Of a DNA stretch of 26,163 nucleotides, positions 7,801-14,062 are shown piece by piece. Each line of letters starts with the position of its first letter. Position 1 is the first letter of the stretch. Source of the DNA: Chthonomonas sp. UBA2017 (GTDB lineage Bacteria; Armatimonadota; Fimbriimonadia; Fimbriimonadales; Fimbriimonadaceae). The DNA lies in contig DDCB01000026.1 in NCBI GenBank assembly GCA_002335425.1, positions 1 to 26,163 on the forward strand. Direction: 5' to 3'. Position numbers and translations under genes: made by a program. Below the pieces are notes generated by a model that saw only the letters and a program-made list of their open reading frames with translations, did no database searches and was not told the origin of the DNA.

Positions 7801-9481
7801 CTTCGAGGAGCGCTTGGACCCGGGCGAACTGGTTGGACTCAAAGGCCGTCTGGATCAGGTTCATGTTGGCCTGATACAAGAGCTTATCATTGGCAGTGCG
7901 GGCAAGGCGTTCACGGTCTGCGGTGGCTTTCTCTTTCTGGGCGAGAGCATCGGCTTCGCTCTTCGCCGCCTCCGCCTTTTTCCGCTCAGTATCCGCGCGG
8001 TTCTTTTGCAAGGTGACCTGAGCCAAGAGGGATTTGGTTCGTTCGTTCGCTAGGCGGGCTTCTTCGGCCTGGGCGTCCGCGCGCAACTTTTCTTCCTGAG
8101 CTTTTTTCTTCTCGGCTTCGGCTGTTTGAAGAGCAATGGTCTTGCTCTCGTTCGCTTTGACGGCCTCCTCGGCTCGCTGAGCCGCCTCGGTGGAAGCCCG
8201 CTGGGCTTCCTTTTTCGCCTGGCTTTCGCTGCGGGCAAAGGCTTGGGCTCGGGCCGACGCCGCTTGGGCTTCGCTCGCCTTGGAAAAGCCAAAGATCGCA
8301 AGCGCCCCGATCGCGACTGCCACGCCCCCCGTCACGATGCCGACGCGAAGCGCGGCCGAGCGCGCCGCTCGGCGCTGCCGCACGATCTCGGCGTCGGGAA
8401 GATTCGCCTCCACCCAGCTTCGGTCGAAGGCGCGGAAGTAGACCCGATTGCGAACGATCAGATAGCCTTCCAGAATTCGGGTCAGACCGCTCAGCTTGAG
8501 CACCGAAACAATTGGATCGGTTTCGTCATCGCGGACGCGCTTGCCATCTCGCACTTGGCGATAAAGATCGAGCACGCGCGACCGCGCTTCTTCGGGGCTG
8601 ACTCCTTCGACTGGCGCCTCCAACACCCTCCGCGAAACGTCGGCGAGGTTGGGCTCTTCGGCTCGAGCCTTGAGCGAAAAGAACATCGTCTCCACCAACC
8701 GGTCGATCCCGCCTGCGGTCTTGACGGCGGGGTCTTGGGCGACAGCCGTCGCGAGCTTTTGCGTCAGATAAGGGTGGCCACTGGTCCAATGGTGGATGCG
8801 TCGCACGAGGGCGCGCCCATCGCGCCCATCTTCGCTGAGGGCAGATTCATAAGGGGCCAGCTCGGCAAGCGTGAAGTCCGTGAGATCGACGCGAGTCCCG
8901 ACATTGAAAGGAGTGATCTGGACGTCTCGGATCAGCTCGCTGGGAGTCGCGACTCCCAGCAAACAAAACGTGAGCGGCGATGGAGCCCCTGCGGCCCGAC
9001 GATTAAAGCTTTCGCGAATGCCGGCAAAGAATTCGTCGGTCGAAAAAGGGAGCGAACGCACGAAGTCGATCTCGTCGACGAAGACGACGACCTTCCCGTC
9101 GAGTTCCAAAGTCACTCGCTCAAGAGCATTGAAGAACCGCTTCATCGGTCCGGCGGTCGAATCCTCGTCCCAAAGGGCTAAGAGCCGGTCTTCGAGCCTT
9201 AGCTCTTGGCCCGCGGCGAGCAACATCGAGCCGTACCATTGCTCGGGATCGAGGTTCGAGCCGAATCGCTGAAGGTCCAGAAGAACGGTGCGCACGCCTT
9301 CGGCTTCCAGGCTCTCGCGAACTCGGATCATGAGGGAGGATTTCCCTTTTTGTCGGGAGTCCAGAACATAGGCGAAGTCGCCTCGACGCAACGCCGTCAA
9401 AAGGTCAGAATCCGCCGCACGCACCAGATAGCTCGGTGCGTCTAACTTGAGCGTCCCACCAGCAGTAAAGAACGATCTCAT
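4862..9481 (-). CDS. AAA/STAND-type ATPase with transmembrane segment, coiled coil, WD40 propellers and TPR-like tail
   Basis: The 1539-residue protein begins with an ATPase domain related to that of its partner: DSRQKGKSS as Walker A (41-49, first Gly replaced by Asp), VVVFVDEID as Walker B (130-138), NRRAA (159-163) and PFNVGTRVDL (190-199). A basic stretch (RQRRAAR) precedes a single transmembrane segment at about 378-397. An Ala/Glu/Lys-rich coiled coil (400-525) follows. Residues 585-1213 form about 15 WD40 blades, enough for two propellers. The tail has a TPR-like part at about 1409-1500 and ends in an Asn/Phe-rich segment. The positive-inside pattern puts the ATPase in the cytoplasm and the WD40 domain outside it. 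Its stop overlaps the cyclase-TIR start (ATGA), so the two are translationally coupled. Role inferred: sensor or scaffold. Confidence 0.9.
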   Translation of the reverse strand: MRSFFTAGGTLKLDAPSYLVRAADSDLLTALRRGDFAYVLDSRQKGKSSLMIRVRESLEAEGVRTVLLDLQRFGSNLDPEQWYGSMLLAAGQELRLEDRLLALWDEDSTAGPMKRFFNALERVTLELDGKVVVFVDEIDFVRSLPFSTDEFFAGIRESFNRRAAGAPSPLTFCLLGVATPSELIRDVQITPFNVGTRVDLTDFTLAELAPYESALSEDGRDGRALVRRIHHWTSGHPYLTQKLATAVAQDPAVKTAGGIDRLVETMFFSLKARAEEPNLADVSRRVLEAPVEGVSPEEARSRVLDLYRQVRDGKRVRDDETDPIVSVLKLSGLTRILEGYLIVRNRVYFRAFDRSWVEANLPDAEIVRQRRAARSAALRVGIVTGGVAVAIGALAIFGFSKASEAQAASARAQAFARSESQAKKEAQRASTEAAQRAEEAVKANESKTIALQTAEAEKKKAQEEKLRADAQAEEARLANERTKSLLAQVTLQKNRADTERKKAEAAKSEADALAQKEKATADRERLARTANDKLLYQANMNLIQTAFESNQFARVQALLEESARPQYASFRGPEWGYWDHRMNTHLLSLSGHKSVVRAAAFSPDGTRIVTASDDKTVRQWDAGAGQEIVSFQIDADSVTSAEFSPDGTRIVTSSSDNTARVWDARDGREITKVVLKAGPPGTGTEYFRAFFAPDGKKIVALNGNNTAGIWDARNGREIAKLAGHSDSIKSASFSPDGTRIVTASDDKTVRVWDTGTGKERISFKSGRYSATSAEFSPDGTRIVTSSSDFAAQVWDAGTGKELVKLEGHSGSTTSAHFSPDGTRIVTSSIDGTARVWDLRTGNESAELVGHTGWVESASFSPDGSRIITVGEDRTARIWDSRDGLEIATLIGHSGDVISASFSPDGMRVATSSSDGTARVWDARIDHLAAGFTGWNFVTGARFTSKDTLLVSGDARIATWDLVAGKASNLRVMDGDSSPVRRASFSFDGTLMVTVGQEDAAELWSVKTGKRIARLKGHKEQVTSASFSNDGTLIATSSEDLTARIWDATTGKEIVRLQGHSFFVNSAEFSPDNTKVLTGSADNSVRLWDLSSGKLISKLVSYEGPIAFADFSPDGTKIVTASEGNDTSVCVWDVATSKRINRLEGHTGAVNFASFSSDGSRIISASEDNTVRMWDARNGREVLRIDFPDYLTNASISENGQLLLVTAGYRAQIIPLSREAAAELTFVTQEQFVTDELAKSAAAGDRFAWEWQKKHWLTPEIAATEEFRAALRKALESPNLDIAIEAAKRLGVAPAESVRGRYAAAVAAENWVLMSDYLRKIVADPSATMNERKELALVHLRFGETKEWAEVARGAVRALRPDSSADDVFQAAIAVRCAPGALEDYNPLILAVDKAAASNPQEYGSAASPGALLYRAGRFAEAEQRLKPSVQANSPFGQIFMAMTLSKLGRGDEAKSLFQAVDSWAKSKLSDGDTRTNLDSQTWNIRVELSFLLNEARALIEGGGLPQNLLVPKSKEPAPFNHNSFNNPFLAMLFHRLSSL
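5840..7735 (-). repeat. WD40-coding repeats, about 15 units of roughly 40 codons
   Basis: Successive units share a core like FSPDGTRIVT..SD..ARVWD. Several are nearly identical in DNA: the plus-strand 20-mer gtgacgatccgagtgccgtc occurs exactly at 7005, 7131 and 7527, with a one-mismatch copy near 7258. Units at 7000-7735 are GC-rich and alike. Units at 5890-6660 are more AT-rich and more diverged, and the last unit is degenerate. This is coding repeat structure, not a CRISPR array. Confidence 0.85.
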
Positions 9482-9690
9482 TCTCAGAGCTCATTCTAGT
9501 CTAAACGATCCCTTTTGAGTGTCGCCTGGTCGGAGGAAGGAATCTCCTCGGGCCCGTTTCGGATGATGCCGCCCGAGAGCTTGGGGGGTTCGGGGGCGGG
9601 TCTGCTTGCCGCCCCGAGGCGGAGCCGGGAAGCCCGACATTCGGAGGGCGGCGGCGAGGGCGTGGCCTCGGGGAGGGGCGGCGCCAGGGC
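9482..9690. other. Intergenic GC-rich segment with no gene recognised
   Basis: This 209-base gap lies between the translin gene and the ATPase-WD40 gene. From about 9540 it is very rich in G runs and small inverted repeats (for example ccgcc/ggcgg around 9610). Frames across it give low-complexity Pro/Arg/Gly peptides, which I take as non-coding. Upstream of the ATG at 9481 there is a TAGAAT box 11 bases away on the minus strand, a weak promoter candidate for the WD40/TIR operon. No T-tract terminator is visible for the translin gene. Confidence 0.5.
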
Positions 9691-10311
9691 TCAAGAAGGC
9701 CGGGTGCGGCGGAGTTCGGCGAGCAGGTCTTGTTGCAAAGTCGTCAGAGTCAGGTCGCTACGGGTGCGCTCGATCACGGCTCGCAGCGCGTCGCACGTGC
9801 GCCGGAGCCCGCCGGTGAGTGAGTCAGGAAAGTCGAACGTGATCAAATCATCGTAAATCGTCTCCATCAATCCCAAAAGCCGAATCGCCTCAGCGAGCGA
9901 TCCCTGTCGCATCTCGTCGAGCACATATCGCCGGGCTTCGCTCGCGGCTTCGCCCATGCCATTGAGGTAGCTCGTCAGGTCGACGCCGAGCTCTTGTGGC
10001 GAAGGAAAAGGCTGCCCCTGGACCATCGCCAGGAGCGCGGCCGCTTCGACCATCTCTTTCTCTGCGTCTTGGATATAGCCCGCGTAAAGCACTCGGGGCT
10101 GGCCACTCGCGAGCTCCCGGGTGTGACGAACCAACGTCTGGGCTTCCTCCAGCAGGTTTTTCGCCTCAACGAACTGCTTTCGGTGGACATGCCGGATGCA
10201 TTTGCTGCTCGTCTGGATGATTTTGCGAGTCTGTCCGAGCACGGCCTCACGGGCGGTGTGGGCCGCCTCCATCTCGGACTTGCATCCCTCCACAATCGCT
10301 TCCCAACTCAT
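9691..10311 (-). CDS. Translin family protein
   Basis: The 206-residue protein resembles translin-family proteins of archaea and bacteria, all-helical proteins that in eukaryotes bind nucleic acid and in the TRAX branch form RNase complexes. Family-like stretches are RKIIQTSSKCIRHVHRKQF near the N-terminus, EAKNLLEEA, DLTSYLNGMGEA, and the C-terminal GLMETIYDDLITFDFPDSLTGGLRR. The frame is open further upstream, but only the ATG at 10311 gives family-like sequence. A CACAAT box sits six bases before it, suggesting a leaderless transcript. I see no obvious catalytic acidic cluster of the TRAX type. The bacterial function is not established. Confidence 0.8.
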   Translation of the reverse strand: MSWEAIVEGCKSEMEAAHTAREAVLGQTRKIIQTSSKCIRHVHRKQFVEAKNLLEEAQTLVRHTRELASGQPRVLYAGYIQDAEKEMVEAAALLAMVQGQPFPSPQELGVDLTSYLNGMGEAASEARRYVLDEMRQGSLAEAIRLLGLMETIYDDLITFDFPDSLTGGLRRTCDALRAVIERTRSDLTLTTLQQDLLAELRRTRPS

Positions 10312-10317
10312 GGCCCG

Positions 10318-10323
10318 ATTGTG
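10318..10323 (-). promoter_or_regulatory. -10-like box (CACAAT) six bases before the translin ATG
   Basis: The minus strand reads CACAAT, six bases, ATG. Transcription starting 6-7 bases after a -10 box would begin at or next to the ATG, giving a leaderless mRNA. The same layout occurs at hmgA and the BtuF-like gene. No good -35 is visible. Confidence 0.4.
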
Positions 10324-10340
10324 GCTGATTCGTTGAGACC

Positions 10341-10382
10341 AAAAAATGGATGCCAGCCTCAGAAGCTTCTGAGGCTGGCATC
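10341..10382 (-). terminator. Rho-independent terminator after the small lipoprotein gene
   Basis: A perfect 34-base inverted repeat (10349-10382, two 17-base arms meeting at AAGCTT) is followed on the minus strand by a run of six T (plus-strand A at 10341-10346). It lies 14 bases after the lipoprotein stop, so it ends that transcript and separates it from the translin gene. Confidence 0.92.
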
Positions 10383-10396
10383 GAGCGGGGCAAGGT

Positions 10397-10591
10397 TTAC
10401 TTGCCGGTCGTACTTGTTTCGGTCCCAGGGGTCGGGGTGGCCGTACTGCTCTTCGCATCGGCGCCAGCCGGAGTCTTGCCTTCCATTCCGCCTCCAGCGG
10501 CCGGATCGCCTTCCTCTTGCTTGGGTGCGCATCCCGCCAAAATCAGGCTCGCCATCGCGGCGACCAGAGCGCAAAGTGTCCATTTTTTCAT
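10397..10591 (-). CDS. Small predicted lipoprotein
   Basis: This is a 64-residue precursor with a basic start (MKKW), a hydrophobic core and a lipobox LAGC, with Cys21 as the lipidation site. The mature part is about 44 residues, low in complexity and rich in Gly, Thr, Ala and Pro, with no recognisable domain. A strong ribosome-binding site (AGGAGG, 11 bases before ATG) supports the start, and a strong terminator follows at once. It appears to be a single-gene transcript. The function is unknown; such short lipoproteins are often envelope-associated. Confidence 0.75.
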   Translation of the reverse strand: MKKWTLCALVAAMASLILAGCAPKQEEGDPAAGGGMEGKTPAGADAKSSTATPTPGTETSTTGK

Positions 10592-10690
10592 GGTTCAAAG
10601 AACCTCCTCGTGTTGATTGAGAGCGACCCGAGGGCCGCTCGGTGGTCGGGCGTCACGCAACGTCCGTCCGATGAATTTACCAGGTCTGGC

Positions 10691-11179
10691 CTATTGCGGC
10701 ATGAATTCAGTACCGGTTAGGCCCGGGGCCGTAATCGAAGTGATTCGCCACTTCTTCTTTGGAAGGATGCCATAGCGCATCTCGGTTCCCCGAGCGAGTT
10801 CGATCTTCACGCTGGGAATCTCCAGGTTGATCGGAGCAAAGACGAATTGCCCTTTGACTTGCGCACGCGAGATGACGGTCGCGGTGTCGCCGCTGATGAC
10901 CGGCTCCATGTTGAAGATGATGACCTCGGGCTTGCTGTTCTTGATGACCTGAGCGATCTGGTTCCGGTCCCAGGTTTGCTCCTCATTGAACGTAAAGCTT
11001 CGGCTGAGCTGTTCCAAGACGCCGCCCGATCGACCTTCTTTGCTTGCTTCGATCGCCTCGCGGATGGTGGCTTGGATCAGGTCTTTGTCGCTTTCGCCTG
11101 AGACGAGGAGGAGTCTCAGTCCGAGAAGGATGAGAGCGACGAATCCGATGGCGAGTGCCCACTTTCCTTTTGCTTGCAT
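10691..11179 (-). CDS. Membrane-anchored hypothetical protein, NTF2/SnoaL-like
   Basis: The 162-residue protein has one N-terminal transmembrane helix (about 7-26, ALAIGFVALILLGLRLLLV). An extracytoplasmic domain follows, beginning DLIQATIREAIEASKEG and containing a patterned alpha-beta region, which looks like the NTF2-like fold. That call is tentative. The frame is open further upstream, but those codons overlap ribF, so the ATG at 11179, four bases after the ribF stop, is preferred. It is likely co-transcribed with ribF. No catalytic residues can be assigned. Confidence 0.7.
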   Translation of the reverse strand: MQAKGKWALAIGFVALILLGLRLLLVSGESDKDLIQATIREAIEASKEGRSGGVLEQLSRSFTFNEEQTWDRNQIAQVIKNSKPEVIIFNMEPVISGDTATVISRAQVKGQFVFAPINLEIPSVKIELARGTEMRYGILPKKKWRITSITAPGLTGTEFMPQ

Positions 11180-11183
11180 CGCG

Positions 11184-12140
11184 TTACCTCGTGGGATGGA
11201 CGGTGTGAAAGGGGGCTCGACGTTCGGGAAGTAACACGCTTTCTCTCGTCGACTGGACGTCGCGGGCCATCTGGTCCCGAAGCGCGTCCAGGTCGGGAAA
11301 GTCCCGTTCCTCACGAAGACGAACCCAAAACTCAAGCTCCATCGCCGCGCCATAGAACTCAGGCCCATCGTAATCAAGCAGAAACGCCTCGACGGTCCGG
11401 GCTTTTCCTCCGACGGCGGGTCGATGCCCGATGCTCATGGCCGCTCGCCAAGACCCTTGCCGTAAGCGCGCAATTCCGCCATAGACGCCGTCCGCTGGCA
11501 CGACCTGTTCAAAGCTCCGGCCCAAGTTCGCCGTGGGGTACCCCAGCGTCCGCCCGAGCTGTTGGCCAGGCACTACCACTCCCGCCAGCGCAAACGGCCG
11601 TCCCAGGAAGTGCGTGACTCGCTCCAAGGCCCCTTCTCGGACTCCGTCGCGAAGGGCGCGGCTACTCACGCGTTCTCCTTGGATTTCAAACGGCGGCACA
11701 ATGGTCGTCTCGATCCGGTGCGACATCCACTCCGCCGTCCCTTGGCGATCCTTACCCATCGAAAAGTCGTGCCCAACGACGATATGCTCGGCCTTGAGGT
11801 GGCCCCGGAGCATGCGCTCCAAAAAGATCTCCGCGGGTGTCTGGCGCATCGCTTCGTCAAAGGGAAGGATGACGGTGACGCTCGTCCCGAAGCGTTCGAT
11901 TTCGCGAAGGTTTTGGTCGAGAGTGGCCAAAGCAGGAGGGCATCGGTCAGGCGCAAGAATCGCCAGCGGATGCCGGTCGAACGTCGTCACCAAGCAGGGG
12001 CAACGTCGTCGGCTGGCCTCGTTCACCGCCGTCTGGATCACAGCTTGGTGCCCGAGATGGATGCCGTCGAACGACCCGATGCAGACTACCGACCGGTCCC
12101 ATTCGGGGTGCCATCGGTCGAGTCCTAGGTGAATTCGCAT
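11184..12140 (-). CDS. ribF: Bifunctional riboflavin kinase / FMN adenylyltransferase (FAD synthetase)
   Basis: RibF phosphorylates riboflavin to FMN and adenylates FMN to FAD in the cytoplasm. The 318-residue protein has normal family length. The N-terminal nucleotidyltransferase domain has GSFDGIHLGH (22-31) and GHDFSMGKDRQG (123-134). The C-terminal kinase domain has LGYPTANL (199-206) and the typical TVEAFLLDYDG (249-259) and FYG motifs. The usual SSTxIR-like segment reads SSRALRDGVREG. It follows the membrane-protein gene by 15 bases and precedes the NTF2-like gene by four. A TACAAT box eight bases before the ATG may provide an internal promoter. Confidence 0.96.
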   Translation of the reverse strand: MRIHLGLDRWHPEWDRSVVCIGSFDGIHLGHQAVIQTAVNEASRRRCPCLVTTFDRHPLAILAPDRCPPALATLDQNLREIERFGTSVTVILPFDEAMRQTPAEIFLERMLRGHLKAEHIVVGHDFSMGKDRQGTAEWMSHRIETTIVPPFEIQGERVSSRALRDGVREGALERVTHFLGRPFALAGVVVPGQQLGRTLGYPTANLGRSFEQVVPADGVYGGIARLRQGSWRAAMSIGHRPAVGGKARTVEAFLLDYDGPEFYGAAMELEFWVRLREERDFPDLDALRDQMARDVQSTRESVLLPERRAPFHTVHPTR

Positions 12141-12148
12141 GAGCCCTT

Positions 12149-12154
12149 ATTGTA
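12149..12154 (-). promoter_or_regulatory. -10-like box (TACAAT) upstream of ribF
   Basis: TACAAT lies eight bases before the ribF ATG on the minus strand, with AAGGG in between as a possible weak ribosome-binding site. It suggests a near-leaderless transcript of ribF in addition to read-through from the genes above it. Confidence 0.35.
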
Positions 12155-12155
12155 C

Positions 12156-12683
12156 TTAGCCGGGGGAATCCGATCTCGGACGGAAGACCCGTCGCCAACG
12201 GCGGGCCTGCCACAAAAGCTGAATTCCGAGCCAAAGCGAGAGGAGCAACAACACCGCACCCACAAACAGGGGCTCGCCATAAAGCGCGTCGACTCGAACA
12301 CCTTCGTCCAACGGGCGAAGGCTCGGACGCGGGCCCTCGATCATCATCCGGACAGCGGCAAAGATCGAGCCGAAATACACCGGCAAGGTGATGAGGTGCG
12401 GCCAACGAACGATTCTCGATCCGACAATTTTGGGAACCAAGGACGACGAGACGACAAACACCAGTGCCGCGATCGTGGGCTCGAAGATCAACCTCAACAG
12501 GCCTTGGCCCCCGACCGGCACATTGCGGAAGTAGATGAACGCCCCGGTGACCAAGAACACCAGCAGCGTCGCGTCCCGAGCTACGCCCACCCGAAACACT
12601 AACGAAGCCACCGCCAACCGAGCTCGCGGCGAACGCGCCCGTGACCTCGGATTCAAGTCCCCCTCGTCAAAAGAGATCCACAC
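12156..12683 (-). CDS. Hypothetical integral membrane protein, about four transmembrane helices
   Basis: The 175-residue frame starts at a GTG (12683) inside the end of the VOC gene, overlapping it by 17 bases. Hydrophobic segments lie near 38-53, 64-84, 97-114 and 138-158. The first 25 residues and the C-terminus are Arg-rich, suggesting that both face the cytoplasm. The start is uncertain; a TTG ten codons in is an alternative. I do not recognise the family. The position between a VOC gene and ribF implies co-transcription but says little about function. Confidence 0.65.
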   Translation of the reverse strand: MWISFDEGDLNPRSRARSPRARLAVASLVFRVGVARDATLLVFLVTGAFIYFRNVPVGGQGLLRLIFEPTIAALVFVVSSSLVPKIVGSRIVRWPHLITLPVYFGSIFAAVRMMIEGPRPSLRPLDEGVRVDALYGEPLFVGAVLLLLSLWLGIQLLWQARRWRRVFRPRSDSPG

Positions 12684-13071
12684 GTGGGGAGATGACCTGG
12701 CCTTCTTCGCTCAAGAGAACGGCATAACCGTCGGGGTCAGCCACAAGACAAGACCGATCTCCATAAAAGTCTTGCTCCAGGCCGCGCAATATCGGCACTT
12801 GACGACTCTCTAATTGACTCACAAGGTCGGGAAGACTCCGCACTAAGAAGTTAATCACCAAGCCGCTGGATCGATCCGGTTGGTCCACCTGATCCGATGG
12901 AGGCTGCTGGATGAGGAGAATTTCGGTCTGGCCGGTCTTGAGATAGACCAGGCGGTGGCCGTCGCACTGGTCGATCTGTCGCACGGGCAACTGGAGCAAT
13001 CCCGAGTAAAACTCAAGGGATCGCTCGACATCGACAACATCAAGAATCAAACTCGTAAAGACACTCGGCAT
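12667..13071 (-). CDS. VOC (glyoxalase/bleomycin-resistance) superfamily protein
   Basis: The 134-residue protein has the paired beta-alpha-beta-beta-beta layout of the vicinal oxygen chelate fold. The first module reads SLILDVVDVERSLEFYSGLLQLP. The second includes GLVINFLVRSLPDLVSQLE and ends with CLVADPDGYAVLLSEE, the usual metal-ligand strand of the fold. These proteins bind a divalent metal and act as isomerases, dioxygenases or resistance proteins; the substrate cannot be told from sequence. The ATG at 13071 has GGTGG upstream. It is the first gene of the short run leading to ribF. Confidence 0.85.
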   Translation of the reverse strand: MPSVFTSLILDVVDVERSLEFYSGLLQLPVRQIDQCDGHRLVYLKTGQTEILLIQQPPSDQVDQPDRSSGLVINFLVRSLPDLVSQLESRQVPILRGLEQDFYGDRSCLVADPDGYAVLLSEEGQVISPRVDLF

Positions 13072-13132
13072 GATGGCAAATCCACCGATGTCCCATCATT
13101 TCGTCCCCTTTTTCGGAATTCCTTGCGAAAAT

Positions 13133-14014
13133 TTAGCGATTCGATTCGAGCTGGGTCCGGGGATGGGTTCGGCGGACCGTCTCGCGAAGCCGCTCGATGC
13201 TGATGTGGGTGTAGATCTGAGTCGTTGCCAAGCTCTCATGTCCCAGCAGCTGCTGAACGGATTTCAGGTCGGCCCCTCCATCCAAGAGGTGCGTGGCGAA
13301 TGAGTGGCGCAGAGTATGGGGCGACACGTCCGGCGGCAACCCGCAGTGAAGAGCCCATCTCTTCACGATGTTTTGGACCGTCCTCGTGGTGAGCCGTCCG
13401 CCTTGAGAATTGGTGAACAGCGCGTCGCCTTCGGCTGCCGCCGTCCGTTCGTTCTGCAGGTAGTCGAGCAGGGCCTGCTCCGCAGTTTCGCCGTAAAGGG
13501 TCACCCGTTCTTTGTTTCCTTTGCCGCGAACGGCGAGCATTCGGCCGGCTTGCAGGTCACTGCAGTTCACGGCCACGACTTCGCTCGCTCGAAGGCCGGC
13601 CGAATACATCAGCTCCAAGATCGCCTGGTCTCGGCGGGGTGTCCGCCCGGGTGCGGCCTGGTCTAGAAGCTCGACCACTTGGTGTTGGCTGAGCGATTTC
13701 GGCAGCTTTTTGCGCCGGATCGGCGCCTCAAGATGCTCAGTCGGATCGAAGGCCAAGGCTTGGCCCTTGCGAAGAAACTTGACGAAACTCCGGAGCGTGC
13801 TGAGCTTGCGGGCCCGAGTGACCGGGGTGGTCCCATATCGCCGCAGGTAGGCGCGCAACGTCTCAGGGTCGAGGCGAAACTCCCCGTCGGTCACCTGACT
13901 GAGTTGCGCGAGGTCGGCCCCATACGACCGGACCGTATGAGGGGAGCGCCCCGCCGCCAAGTGATCCAGAAATCGCTGAATCCAGATATCAAGCTCAGGG
14001 GGAGGCTGCTCCAA
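13133..14014 (-). CDS. Tyrosine recombinase, XerC/XerD type
   Basis: The 293-residue protein has the length and two-domain layout of XerC/XerD, which resolve chromosome dimers at dif. The N-terminal SAM-like DNA-binding domain contains RSPHTVRSYGADL. The catalytic residues are all visible: Arg142 (GLRASE), Lys165 (GKGNKE), His233 and Arg236 (HTLRHSFATHLL), His259 (LLGHES) and the nucleophile Tyr268 (QIYTH). The start is TTG at 14014 with GGAGAAGA just upstream. It follows hmgA by 48 bases with a hairpin between. Whether it is the chromosomal XerC, XerD or a single-Xer version cannot be decided here. Confidence 0.92.
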   Translation of the reverse strand: MEQPPPELDIWIQRFLDHLAAGRSPHTVRSYGADLAQLSQVTDGEFRLDPETLRAYLRRYGTTPVTRARKLSTLRSFVKFLRKGQALAFDPTEHLEAPIRRKKLPKSLSQHQVVELLDQAAPGRTPRRDQAILELMYSAGLRASEVVAVNCSDLQAGRMLAVRGKGNKERVTLYGETAEQALLDYLQNERTAAAEGDALFTNSQGGRLTTRTVQNIVKRWALHCGLPPDVSPHTLRHSFATHLLDGGADLKSVQQLLGHESLATTQIYTHISIERLRETVRRTHPRTQLESNR

Positions 14015-14023
14015 TCTTCTCCG

Positions 14024-14053
14024 CCCCGGAGCCTCAAGAACGAGGCTCCAGGG
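14024..14053 (-). terminator. Strong hairpin between hmgA and the Xer recombinase gene
   Basis: On the minus strand a 12-pair stem (eight perfect pairs GGAGCCTC/GAGGCTCC, one G-T pair, three more G-C pairs) encloses a six-base loop, ten bases after the hmgA stop. There is no T tract after it, so it may attenuate or protect the transcript end rather than act as a classical terminator. Confidence 0.55.
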
Positions 14054-14062
14054 CCCTCGGTC

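Noticed and set aside
8126..9181. Long plus-strand open frame opposite the ATPase domain of the WD40 gene
   Set aside because: It is antisense to a well-supported gene; the protein has no family-like motif and long open frames are expected opposite GC-rich coding sequence.
9491..9694. Minus-strand 67-codon frame between the translin and WD40 genes
   Set aside because: Its Pro/Arg/Gly-rich composition follows from GC-rich repeats; there is no ribosome-binding site or recognisable motif.
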